NCBI GenBank assembly: GCA_003978375.1
Contig: QNZW01000041.1
Location: 1 to 11,073 of the forward strand
From: Sulfurovum sp.
Lineage (GTDB): Bacteria; Campylobacterota; Campylobacteria; Campylobacterales; Sulfurovaceae
Length of the DNA stretch: 11,073 nucleotides
Direction of reading: 5' to 3'
This document shows, piece after piece, positions 1 through 9,505 of the stretch. The notes beneath the pieces were generated by a model. It was not told where the DNA came from and made no database searches. It worked only from the letters and a program-made list of their open reading frames with translations. Position 1 is the stretch's first letter, and the number at the start of each line of letters is the position of its first letter. The position numbers were made by a program, and so were the translations under genes.

Positions 1-924
1 ATACAAGATTATACTTCTGCTGCCATTGGTGGAAAGAAGATAACCACGATGTACAAAGGTCTTGAACGTTACCCCATCGCACTTCGTTTTGAGGAAGAAG
101 AGCGACGTAATCTAGATGACATTCGTAATATACAAATAAAAACCCCTCTAGGGTTTGTACCTCTGTCTACATTTGCAAAAGTGCAGTACAGAGAGAGTGC
201 CTCTGTCATCAAATCAGAGATGGCAACACCAGTGACCTTTGTCTACATCACGCCATTACAAGGTATGTCAGTTGTTACTTACAAGGAAGAGGCTATGAAA
301 GCGTTAGCAGACCTAAAACTACCTTCTGGATATTACTTTGAATGGGCAGGTCAGTCTGAGTATCTTGAATCAGCGATGAAAAAGATGAAGTGGATTATCC
401 CTACAGTCTTGCTTGTTATTTTTGTACTTATTTACTTTGCATTGAAAGATATGGTACCTACGCTCATCGTTTTCTTTACTTTGCCATTTGCATTAATAGG
501 TGGACTGATATATATTCAGATGTTAAACTTCAATATGAGTATTGCCGTTATTGTTGGTTTCCTAGCATTACTAGGAATTGCTGCAGAAACTGCTATTGTG
601 ATGATAGTTTATCTCCAAGAGAGCGTGGATGAAATGCGTAATAGTGTAGGATCTGATTTTGACTTTAAGCACCTAGATGTTGCCATCTACGAAGGTGCTG
701 TGCAAAGAGTACGCCCAAAGCTTATGACAGTTTTTGCCATCTTGGCAGGACTTCTACCTATTATGCTTACAACAGGTGTAGGTTCAGAAGTCATGCAGCG
801 TATTGCTGCACCTATGATAGGTGGAGTCGTCACCTCTGCCATACTAAGTTTGCTTCTCATACCAATTTTCTTTGAATTGTATGAAAAACACTTATTAAAA
901 AAAGAACTAAAGGAAAATAAATGA
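1..924 (+). CDS. cusA: CusA-type copper/silver RND efflux pump, C-terminal part (5' end outside window)
   Basis: This is the last 307 residues of a heavy-metal efflux RND inner-membrane transporter, which exports Cu(I)/Ag(I) with a periplasmic adaptor and an outer-membrane channel. The frame is open from base 1, so the Met at 49 is internal. Visible in order are a periplasmic porter segment (to about residue 125), then five hydrophobic stretches near residues 131-149, 152-174, 179-205, 240-258 and 272-294. The segments GIAAETAIVM (acidic residue about 196) and GSEVMQRIAAPMIGG closely match my memory of E. coli CusA (GVAAEFGVVM, GSEVMSRIAAPMIGG). They differ from the divalent-metal CzcA type, so a monovalent-metal pump is favoured. 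The stop codon overlaps the start of the next gene by 4 bases (ATGA), implying translational coupling. The substrate is inferred from family resemblance only. Confidence 0.93.
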   Translation: MQDYTSAAIGGKKITTMYKGLERYPIALRFEEEERRNLDDIRNIQIKTPLGFVPLSTFAKVQYRESASVIKSEMATPVTFVYITPLQGMSVVTYKEEAMKALADLKLPSGYYFEWAGQSEYLESAMKKMKWIIPTVLLVIFVLIYFALKDMVPTLIVFFTLPFALIGGLIYIQMLNFNMSIAVIVGFLALLGIAAETAIVMIVYLQESVDEMRNSVGSDFDFKHLDVAIYEGAVQRVRPKLMTVFAILAGLLPIMLTTGVGSEVMQRIAAPMIGGVVTSAILSLLLIPIFFELYEKHLLKKELKENK

Positions 925-1310
925 ACAAACAAATCATGATTATAGGCGTACTTTTTCTCGCTATACTTTCAGGTTGCGACAACAAAGAAAAAACTAAATC
1001 CATTACAGAAGGTGGTATGAAATGTGGTGCAGGAAAATGTGGTGCAAGTATGGCAAATGGTTCTGCACTGCTCGTGAAGAAAAAAATGAATATCATCGAC
1101 CAAATGGATAAAAACGATAGTAGACGGGACTGTGTCCTTAAAGCCAAAACAACCAAAGCACTTTATGCCTGTGTACGGGTTACAGAGACAGGGAGAATGA
1201 GTACGAAGTGTTCAACTGATAAGACTAAACCTAAAGTTACACCTAAAAAAGAGAGTGGTTCAGTCAAATGTGAGTCAGGTAAATATAGCAGTGACATGCA
1301 AAAAAAGTAA
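921..1310 (+). CDS. Small cysteine-rich lipoprotein with KCGAGKCG motif, coupled to cusA
   Basis: A 129-residue predicted lipoprotein. It has a short basic N-terminus, a hydrophobic core and a lipobox LSGC with the lipidated Cys at residue 19. The mature part is Lys-rich and holds six more cysteines (35, 40, 71, 84, 97, 117). Residues 31-44 contain KCGAGKCGASM. Residues 113-126 (VKCESGKYSSDM in its core) look like a degenerate second copy that keeps the K-C-x-x-G-K spacing but has Tyr for the second Cys. The start overlaps the cusA stop, and AAGGA lies 6 bases upstream. Position and cysteine content suggest an envelope-anchored metal-binding accessory of the efflux system. This is inference, and I do not recognise a named family. 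KCGxGKCG repeats also occur in bufferin-type peptides (DUF2282), but that domain is not evident here. Confidence 0.8.
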   Translation: MNKQIMIIGVLFLAILSGCDNKEKTKSITEGGMKCGAGKCGASMANGSALLVKKKMNIIDQMDKNDSRRDCVLKAKTTKALYACVRVTETGRMSTKCSTDKTKPKVTPKKESGSVKCESGKYSSDMQKK

Positions 1311-1331
1311 CATAAGGTTGAGTGAAAGTGT

Positions 1332-1859
1332 TTAGTTCTCTTTCATTTTTTTAGCCCACTCTTTTTCAAATTTTTTGCGTTTTAAAAATGAAAGTTTTTC
1401 TATAAATACCTTACCATCTAAATGGTCTACTTCATGCTGTATAGCAATGGCTAAAAAATCATCATCTTCAATCATATGTTTCTTGCCATTTCTATCAAAA
1501 TACTCAACTTTTATTTCTTTTGCACGTTCTATTTCTTCATAAACACCTGGGATAGAAAGACAACCTTCTTGAAATTTTTCGCATCCTTTTTTTTCAAGAA
1601 TAACAGGGTTTATCATCTCTAAGGTATTTTCTTTAGGCTGATCATATTCACCCTCTTCCTCTTCTTCTAAAGGTATGTTGATAATAAGTAATCTCTTAGC
1701 TACTCCTACTTGAATTGCAGCCAATCCTACACCATTTTTAGCACGCATTGTATCGTACATATCATCGAGCAAAGTATGTAACGTTGCATCAAAAGATGTT
1801 ACCTCTTTTGAGACAAGTTTTAATCTTTTATCGGGATATACGATGATCTCTCTAATCAT
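1332..1859 (-). CDS. def: Peptide deformylase
   Basis: A 175-residue Fe/Zn metallohydrolase that removes the formyl group from the N-terminal Met of nascent proteins in the cytoplasm. All three family motifs are present: GVGLAAIQ at 43-50, EGCLS at 98-102 (metal ligand Cys100) and HEVDH at 142-146 (ligands His142 and His146, catalytic Glu143). The length is normal for the family. An acidic stretch between residues 65 and 78 fills a variable loop before motif 2, and a comparable loop exists in the Helicobacter enzyme as I recall it. The gene starts 8 bases after the clpP stop, so it is almost certainly co-transcribed with it. It ends 22 bases from the convergent lipoprotein gene with no clear terminator between them. 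Confidence 0.97.
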   Translation of the reverse strand: MIREIIVYPDKRLKLVSKEVTSFDATLHTLLDDMYDTMRAKNGVGLAAIQVGVAKRLLIINIPLEEEEEGEYDQPKENTLEMINPVILEKKGCEKFQEGCLSIPGVYEEIERAKEIKVEYFDRNGKKHMIEDDDFLAIAIQHEVDHLDGKVFIEKLSFLKRKKFEKEWAKKMKEN

Positions 1860-1867
1860 TTTTTGGC

Positions 1868-2455
1868 CTATGAAAAGCTTTTTGTAAGTACTTTATCAAT
1901 GAGTCCATACTCTACAGCCTCTTTTGAAGACATAAAATTATCACGCTCCGTATCTTTTTCTAATTTTTTGGCAGTTTTCCCACAATTTTCTGCCATAATT
2001 TCATTCAAAGTATTTTTAAGACGTTGTATCTCCTCAGCTTGTATCTGAATATCTGTCGATTGTCCTTGTGCCCCACCTGAAGGTTGATGAATCATAATAC
2101 GTGCATTTGGAAGTGCATACCGCTTTCCTTTGCTACCAGAAGAGAGCAAAAATGCACCCATGGAAGCCGCTTGACCCATACAAATAGTAACAATATCTGG
2201 CTTAATATAGTTCATCGTATCGTACATAGAAAGCCCAGCAGTGACTACACCACCTGGAGAGTTAATATAAAAATAGATATCTTTATCGGGATCTTGTGCT
2301 TCTAAAAAAAGCATCTGTGCTACAATAGTAGAAGCGACCTGATCATTGACCTCACCACTTAGCATAATAATGCGGTCCTTTAATAACCGAGAATAAATAT
2401 CATAAGATCTCTCACCTCTACCTGTTTGCTCTACAACGTATGGAATATAACTCAT
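1868..2455 (-). CDS. clpP: ATP-dependent Clp protease proteolytic subunit
   Basis: A 195-residue serine peptidase that forms the double-heptamer degradation chamber used with ClpX or ClpA unfoldases. The catalytic triad is visible: Ser98 in GQAASMG, His123 in MIHQPSGG and Asp172 in ERDNFMS. The glycine-rich motif [10 protein letters not shown] (65-74) lines the substrate path. Length and N-terminus ([14 protein letters not shown]) are typical. An AAAGG ribosome-binding site lies about 7 bases before the ATG. It lies between tig and def in the same orientation. That order, trigger factor then ClpP then deformylase, is one I recall from Helicobacter. A 96-base gap with a hairpin separates it from tig. 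Confidence 0.98.
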   Translation of the reverse strand: MSYIPYVVEQTGRGERSYDIYSRLLKDRIIMLSGEVNDQVASTIVAQMLFLEAQDPDKDIYFYINSPGGVVTAGLSMYDTMNYIKPDIVTICMGQAASMGAFLLSSGSKGKRYALPNARIMIHQPSGGAQGQSTDIQIQAEEIQRLKNTLNEIMAENCGKTAKKLEKDTERDNFMSSKEAVEYGLIDKVLTKSFS

Positions 2456-2521
2456 TATCTGCCTTTATTAATATATAGTTAAATAGATTTTTAATCGACT
2501 CAAATATACATTAAAATAGTT

Positions 2522-2547
2522 AACAAGTAGCCTTTTTGCTACCTGTT
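2522..2547 (-). terminator. Hairpin between tig and clpP, possible attenuating terminator
   Basis: Arms at 2522-2531 and 2538-2547 form a 10-bp stem with one G-U pair and a 6-base loop, just after the tig stop. Read on the minus strand it is followed only by a weak T-rich stretch (ACTATTTTAATG). It is therefore more likely a partial terminator or RNA-processing and stability element within the tig-clpP-def unit than a strong stop. Confidence 0.4.
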
Positions 2548-2551
2548 TTAA

Positions 2552-3841
2552 CTACGCATCAAGTCCTAACATTTTACCAAAAAGTTTATCTTCTATCATC
2601 CCCATCTTCACAGCAGGAAGTAAATTATTGTCTTGATAATATTTAATAACTTCTTGAGGGTCTTGTCCTGACATCATCGCCTCATAGTAAATAGCTTGAG
2701 ACACCTCTTGATCATCTACAACAATATTCTCTTTTTTAGCAAGTGTATCTACAATGAATGTTGCTTTCACAGAATCTTCTGCATCTTCTCTTACAGAATC
2801 ACGAAGTTCATTAATCTTTTTTTCATTGTCTTTGTATGTTGCCAACTCTTTTTCATCCATCTGTTGTGCTTTGGCATTGACTTTTGCATCAATTTCTTGC
2901 TCCACTATATTATTAGGAAGTGCAAAATCAAACTTAGCAACCAGTGCTTCGATAAGTTTAGGTTTTAGCTCTTCATTATACACCTTAGAAAGAGCTGCTG
3001 TAGCCACTTGTGCTTCTACTTTTTCAGTTAAGGTTGCAAGGGTAGCTTTCTCATCATTCAAAAGTTTTTGTGCCAAAGCATCATCTATGTTTGCTTCTTT
3101 TTGTTCTTGAATTTCATGAAGCTTGACTTTAAATGTTGCTTCTTTCCCTGCAAGGTCTGCTGATTGATACTCTGCTGGGAAAGTCACAATGACATCTTTT
3201 TCTTCTTCATATTTCATCCCGATAATTTGCTCTTCAAATCCAGGAATAAATTGTCCAGAACCAATTTTAAGATTAAACTTTTCAGCCTTACCTCCATCAA
3301 AAGCAACACCATCTACAAAACCTTCAAAGTCAATCAAAGTCATATCACCCTCTTTCACTGCTCTTTTTCTGGCAATCTTTTCAAAAGGTGCTTGTTCTTT
3401 TGCCATCTCTTCAAGTTTTGCTTTGACCTCTTTCGCCTCTGCTTTTGGTTTTTTGAATGTTGGCACAACATCCATATATCCCTCTACTTTAAAGTTTGGT
3501 CTTAAAGAAATTTCAACTTCTACATCGATGCCCTTGTCTGTTTTATCATATTTTTTAAATGTTGGTTGCCCGATCATATCTGTGGCATTAATTTTTGCTT
3601 CAGCAGTTCCTGCATCAATAAGCTCTCTTAATGCCTCACCTTCAGCATCTTGTGCAAGTTTGTCTCCATGCATTTGTTTGACAACAGAAACAGGTACTTT
3701 CCCCGCTCTAAAACCATCGACCTTCACCTCTTTTGCTGCCTGTTTTGCAAGTTTATCTATGTTGTTTTCGATTGTCTTGGCGTCTAGCGTTCCGCCCATA
3801 ATGATATTTGCATCATCTACTTTATTTACTGTAACTTTCAC
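2552..3841 (-). CDS. tig: Trigger factor (ribosome-bound chaperone / peptidyl-prolyl isomerase), GTG start
   Basis: A 429-residue chaperone that meets nascent chains at the ribosome exit tunnel. The N-terminal ribosome-binding domain carries the signature GFRAGKVP at 43-50, the loop that docks on ribosomal protein L23. An FKBP-type isomerase domain spans roughly 160-245 (DFEGFVDGVAFDGG, then GSGQFIPGFEEQIIGM). The remaining helical, Lys/Glu-rich part forms the substrate-cradling arms. Length is typical. The start codon is GTG, chosen because an AAAGGA ribosome-binding site sits a few bases upstream and the protein begins MKVTVNKVDD, as related proteins do. It is first in the tig-clpP-def cluster and diverges from mutY across a 90-base gap. 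Confidence 0.97.
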   Translation of the reverse strand: MKVTVNKVDDANIIMGGTLDAKTIENNIDKLAKQAAKEVKVDGFRAGKVPVSVVKQMHGDKLAQDAEGEALRELIDAGTAEAKINATDMIGQPTFKKYDKTDKGIDVEVEISLRPNFKVEGYMDVVPTFKKPKAEAKEVKAKLEEMAKEQAPFEKIARKRAVKEGDMTLIDFEGFVDGVAFDGGKAEKFNLKIGSGQFIPGFEEQIIGMKYEEEKDVIVTFPAEYQSADLAGKEATFKVKLHEIQEQKEANIDDALAQKLLNDEKATLATLTEKVEAQVATAALSKVYNEELKPKLIEALVAKFDFALPNNIVEQEIDAKVNAKAQQMDEKELATYKDNEKKINELRDSVREDAEDSVKATFIVDTLAKKENIVVDDQEVSQAIYYEAMMSGQDPQEVIKYYQDNNLLPAVKMGMIEDKLFGKMLGLDA

Positions 3842-3918
3842 TACAATCCTTTTGTATTTATAATGTCGTGATTTTATCTAAAATATCATTAGAAACGAAT
3901 ATTTGGGCAAACATAGGC

Positions 3919-3924
3919 TATAAT
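3919..3924 (+). promoter_or_regulatory. Candidate -10 box (TATAAT) for mutY
   Basis: A perfect TATAAT lies 7 bases before the mutY ATG. With the usual 6-8-base distance to the transcription start, the mRNA would begin at or within about a base of the start codon, giving a leaderless or near-leaderless message. No Shine-Dalgarno sequence is visible between the box and the ATG. A matching -35 box is not obvious, as is common in this phylum. Confidence 0.5.
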
Positions 3925-3931
3925 CCTCACT

Positions 3932-4888
3932 ATGAAAAACCAATGGAAAACATCACATCAAAATATCCAAAACTGGTATAAATGCCATGGACGCGTTGAT
4001 CTTCCATGGAGAACTACTGATGACCCTTATCATATTTATCTTTCTGAAATAATGCTACAACAAACACAGGTCAAAACTGTACTTGAACGCTACTATTTTC
4101 CTTTTTTAAAAAGGTTTCCTACACTCAAAGCTTTAGGGGACGCACCACTTGATGATGTGCTAAAAATGTGGGAAGGATTAGGGTATTATAATCGAGCTAA
4201 AAATTTACATAAAACAGCCAAAATCGTCGATGTGTTACCCTCAAATATAGATGAGCTTATTGCACTTCCTGGTATAGGAAAAAACACAGCCCATGCCGTG
4301 GCAACATTTGCATTTAAGCAGCCCGTACCCATTATGGAAGCCAATGTAAAGCGCATTCTTTGTCGCCTACATAAACTCAGCACACCTACTGATAAAATGC
4401 TTTGGCAAATCGCTTATGACTTGGTAGATACCAAAAACCCTTTTGATTATAACCAAGCCATGATGGATATAGGTGCTACGCTCTGCACGCCTAAAAATCC
4501 ACAATGTGAAGACTGTCCTCTAAATGAAGTTTGTCAAGGAAAAGATGACCCTACTCTCTATCCTACCAAGAAAAAACGCAAGGTTCCTACACGCGAACAA
4601 TACATTATGATTTCAGTTTATAACAATAAACTTTCGCTCACGCAACGTAGTGGGAAATTTTTGCATGGATTATGGGGGTTTTCTTCTACCGAGGTCCCAT
4701 TATGTGCTTCGGAGTATATTGGTGAAGTCACCCATGCTTACACTCACTTTAAGCTTATTTGCAAAGTCTATGTCTATGATGAACTAGACAAAGGACAAGC
4801 ACATTATTTCACTATACAACAAATAAGAAAATTGGCTATTTCTAAAGTAGATGAGAAGATTGTTAAATTATATTTAGATACAATATAA
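3932..4888 (+). CDS. mutY: Adenine DNA glycosylase (MutY) with Glu at the catalytic Asp position
   Basis: A 318-residue base-excision repair enzyme that removes adenine mispaired with 8-oxoguanine. The N-terminal region has SEIMLQQTQV with catalytic Glu39. The helix-hairpin-helix is LPGIGKNTAHA (112-122). Asn118 replaces the Lys of endonuclease III, so a monofunctional glycosylase is expected. Four [4Fe-4S] ligands, Cys185, 192, 195 and 201, have the canonical C-x6-C-x2-C-x5-C spacing. The C-terminal part (about 220-318) is a short Nudix-like 8-oxoG-reading domain with HAYTHF (269-274), matching the HTFSHF region of E. coli. Oddly, the position of the catalytic Asp (ILDGNVKRV in E. coli, Asp138) reads IMEANVKRI, with Glu136. 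The start is supported by alignment with E. coli, and no later Met would leave the first catalytic motif intact. The next gene, folE, follows 75 bases downstream. Confidence 0.94.
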   Translation: MKNQWKTSHQNIQNWYKCHGRVDLPWRTTDDPYHIYLSEIMLQQTQVKTVLERYYFPFLKRFPTLKALGDAPLDDVLKMWEGLGYYNRAKNLHKTAKIVDVLPSNIDELIALPGIGKNTAHAVATFAFKQPVPIMEANVKRILCRLHKLSTPTDKMLWQIAYDLVDTKNPFDYNQAMMDIGATLCTPKNPQCEDCPLNEVCQGKDDPTLYPTKKKRKVPTREQYIMISVYNNKLSLTQRSGKFLHGLWGFSSTEVPLCASEYIGEVTHAYTHFKLICKVYVYDELDKGQAHYFTIQQIRKLAISKVDEKIVKLYLDTI

Positions 4889-4963
4889 AGAGTCTCTAAC
4901 TAATAGATATTATCCATATCACTATTTTTAGAGGTTTCTTTTTAGCAAAATAAGGGGTGACCT

Positions 4964-5548
4964 ATGACAAATGACAATGAACGTGAACTTGAACAATCTG
5001 TAATAAAAATACTTGAACTTTTGGGTGAAGACCCCTTGCGTGAGGGTTTGCTTAAAACCCCTAACCGTGTAGCAAAATCTTTACAATTTCTAACCCAAGG
5101 ATATCATCAAGACCCAAAAGAGATACTCAATCAAGCACTTTTTACCACAAGTAATGATGAGATGGTATTGGTACGAGACATTGAATTTTACTCTATGTGC
5201 GAACACCATATGCTTCCTATTATTGGTCGTGTGCATGTTGCTTATATTCCTGATGGTAAAGTCGTAGGATTGAGTAAAATTCCTCGTATTGTCAATGTTT
5301 TTGCTCGACGTCTACAAATTCAAGAACAGATGACTGAACAGATAGCAGATGCTATTTTGGAGACAATCAAACCCAAAGGTGTTGCTGTGGTCGTTCATGC
5401 TCGTCATATGTGTATGGAGATGAGAGGCGTTGAGAAAATAAACTCTACAACAGTAAGCTCTGCACTCCGAGGTCTGTTTAAAAGTGATGAACGTACGCGA
5501 AATGAGTTTTATAACCTTATCAATACACCTACACCTTCTCATTTTTGA
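4964..5548 (+). CDS. folE: GTP cyclohydrolase I
   Basis: A 194-residue enzyme converting GTP to 7,8-dihydroneopterin triphosphate. This is the entry step of tetrahydrofolate synthesis, and of queuosine in organisms that share the intermediate. Zinc ligands Cys79 and His82 sit in the signature CEHHMLP, with catalytic His81. The third ligand, Cys150, is in [30 protein letters not shown] (about 102-121) is the conserved second family signature. The N-terminus is short, as in many bacteria, and starts after a good AAGGGG ribosome-binding site 8 bases upstream. It lies in the same direction as mutY and nifS but is separated from nifS by 172 bases containing its own regulatory-looking sequence, so joint transcription is uncertain. 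Confidence 0.97.
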   Translation: MTNDNERELEQSVIKILELLGEDPLREGLLKTPNRVAKSLQFLTQGYHQDPKEILNQALFTTSNDEMVLVRDIEFYSMCEHHMLPIIGRVHVAYIPDGKVVGLSKIPRIVNVFARRLQIQEQMTEQIADAILETIKPKGVAVVVHARHMCMEMRGVEKINSTTVSSALRGLFKSDERTRNEFYNLINTPTPSHF

Positions 5549-5649
5549 AAACAATGTGCCTCTTGATACACATCAATCGTTTTTTGTTTAAATGGGAGTA
5601 CAATCCTCCTCTTTAAAATGTATTTTATGTTATCTTAAGAATAATAACG

Positions 5650-5687
5650 TATTATGCAAAAAACAATTAGGACTAAATAGGTCTTAA
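5650..5687 (+). promoter_or_regulatory. Candidate nifS promoter with downstream dyad operator
   Basis: A -10-like TATTAT at 5650-5655 is the right arm of a perfect 6+3+6 inverted repeat (ATAATA at 5641-5646). Eleven bases after it lies an imperfect 21-base dyad at 5667-5687 (TTAGGACT, AAATA, GGTCTTAA). This covers about +6 to +26 of a transcript started from that box, where a repressor site would act. The same stretch also reads as a direct repeat (TAGGACTAAA, TAGGTCTTAA). Fe-S assembly operons are commonly iron- or cluster-regulated. No known consensus (Fur, IscR) is confidently matched here. Confidence 0.35.
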
Positions 5688-6923
<1,236 letters not shown>

Positions 6924-6954
6924 AATACATAAATAGGTAGAGAAAGGAAAAAAT

Positions 6955-7926
6955 ATGGGAATTGATAATTTAATAGGTGGCACCATTTGGGATGAATATA
7001 GCCAAAAAGTAACCGACCTAATGAACAACCCACAAAATATGGGGGAAATTACACAAGAAGAAGCTGATGCCATGGGTGCTAAACTTATTGTTGCTGATTT
7101 TGGTGCAGAGAGTTGTGGTGATGCTGTACGTCTTTATTGGGCAGTAGACCCAAAAACAGACAAAATATTACGCTCTAAATTTAAAAGTTTTGGCTGTGGT
7201 ACTGCGATTGCTAGTTCTGATACAATGGCAGAACTTTGTAAAGATAAAACCGTTGATGAAGCTGTTAAAATCACAAATATTGATGTAGAACTTGCTATGC
7301 GAGACACACCTGATGTACCAGCCGTACCACCTCAAAAAATGCACTGTTCTGTGATGGCATATGATGTTATCAAAAAAGCAGCTGCACAGTACAAAGGTGT
7401 AGATATGGAAAGCTTTGAAGAGGAAGTCATCGTATGTGAATGTGCTAGAGTTTCTCTTTCTACCTTAAAAGAAGTAATTCGACTCAATGACCTTACCACT
7501 GTAGAGCAAATTGCTGATTATACAAAAGCCGGTGCCTTTTGTAAATCCTGTATTCGTCCTGGTGGGCATGAAGAAAAAGACATTTATTTAGTAGACCTAC
7601 TTGAAGAATATGAAAAAGAGAAACTTGCAAATAAAGCTTCTTTAGGCAATGATACTACCACTAACAGTTTTGCAGAAATGACTATCGTGCAACGTATCAA
7701 AGCAGTTGATGCAATAGTTGATGAAAATATCCGTCAAATGCTCATTATGGATGGTGGAGATATGGAAATTTTAGATATCAAAGAAAACGGCGAAAATATT
7801 GATATTTATATCCGTTATTTAGGTGCATGTAGTGGCTGTGCTAGTTCAAGCACGGGTACACTTTTTGCCATTGAAAATATCTTAAAAGAAAAACTTGATC
7901 CAAATATCCGTGTCTTACCTCTGTAA
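6955..7926 (+). CDS. nifU: Fe-S cluster scaffold protein NifU, three-domain form
   Basis: A 323-residue modular scaffold that assembles Fe-S clusters on sulfur from NifS and hands them to client proteins. Domain 1 (about 1-150) is IscU-like, with three ligand cysteines: Cys54 in SCGDAVRL, Cys81 in FGCGTAIASS and Cys131 in MHCSVM. Domain 2 (about 158-205) is a BFD-like [2Fe-2S] domain with Cys161 and Cys163 (CECARVS) and Cys196 and Cys199 (CKSC). Domain 3 (about 242-323) is the Nfu domain with Cys292 and Cys295 in ACSGCASS. All expected ligands are present and the length matches full NifU proteins. AAAGGA precedes the ATG, and the gene is close behind nifS, so the two are very likely one operon. 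The stop codon lies inside a strong hairpin. Confidence 0.97.
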   Translation: MGIDNLIGGTIWDEYSQKVTDLMNNPQNMGEITQEEADAMGAKLIVADFGAESCGDAVRLYWAVDPKTDKILRSKFKSFGCGTAIASSDTMAELCKDKTVDEAVKITNIDVELAMRDTPDVPAVPPQKMHCSVMAYDVIKKAAAQYKGVDMESFEEEVIVCECARVSLSTLKEVIRLNDLTTVEQIADYTKAGAFCKSCIRPGGHEEKDIYLVDLLEEYEKEKLANKASLGNDTTTNSFAEMTIVQRIKAVDAIVDENIRQMLIMDGGDMEILDIKENGENIDIYIRYLGACSGCASSSTGTLFAIENILKEKLDPNIRVLPL

Positions 7927-7957
7927 TCTTTTTGGATCTTAAATCCAAAAAGATTAC
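7923..7957 (+). terminator. Perfect 15-bp hairpin at the nifU 3' end, likely terminator between convergent genes
   Basis: Arms 7923-7937 and 7943-7957 are perfectly complementary, with a 5-base loop. The left arm includes the nifU stop codon. A direct U-tract is missing: the right arm is followed by CCCTCTCACC and a T6 run begins about 19 bases later. The element may terminate nifSU and shield against read-through from gdhA, which ends at 7984, or it may mainly protect the mRNA 3' end. Confidence 0.7.
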
Positions 7958-7983
7958 CCCTCTCACCTCTCATCTATTTTTTC

Positions 7984-9393
<1,410 letters not shown>

Positions 9394-9443
9394 TTACGAT
9401 TAAAAGCATGAAAGCATACTTATAATACTAGCTTAAATTAAAT

Positions 9444-9472
9444 TTGCTTTTTTTAGCCACTTATGGCATAAT
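9444..9472 (+). promoter_or_regulatory. Promoter of the HTH/Fic module
   Basis: TTGCTT at 9444-9449 and CATAAT at 9467-9472 are separated by exactly 17 bases, a good sigma-70 layout. The transcript would start near 9479, about 27 bases before the HTH gene. Its ribosome-binding site (AAAGG at 9492-9496) lies 9 bases before the ATG. Confidence 0.6.
9456..9467. promoter_or_regulatory. Short dyad in the promoter spacer, candidate operator
   Basis: GCCA-CTTA-TGGC is a perfect 4+4+4 inverted repeat between the -35 and -10 boxes, touching the -10. Antitoxin-type HTH proteins usually repress their own promoter at such dyads, so this is a candidate autoregulatory site for the gene at 9506. The arms are short, and it could be chance. 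Confidence 0.35.
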
Positions 9473-9505
9473 GAATAAAAGTAATATTTTTAAAGGTTAT
9501 GGATT

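Noticed and set aside
3189..3863. Long open frame on the plus strand opposite tig (224 codons)
   Set aside because: It lies antisense to a clear trigger factor gene, its product is Ser/Phe-rich with no recognisable motif, and no ribosome-binding site supports it. It is a shadow of the real gene.
4889..4943. Possible terminator after mutY (CTCTAA at 4894 with TTAGAG at 4928, then CTTTTT)
   Set aside because: The stem depends on several G-U pairs and the loop is about 28 bases, so it is too weak to call. It may be a fortuitous match in AT-rich DNA.
5549..5610. Hairpin-like sequence after folE (TTGAT-ACAC-ATCAA followed by TCG and T6)
   Set aside because: Only five A/T-rich pairs form the stem. 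It is suggestive of a terminator but not strong enough to list as a feature.
9403..9418. Tandem 8-base repeat AAAGCATG/AAAGCATA between gdhA and the HTH gene
   Set aside because: It is a two-copy, imperfect, AT-rich repeat with no clear link to a promoter element, so it could easily be chance.
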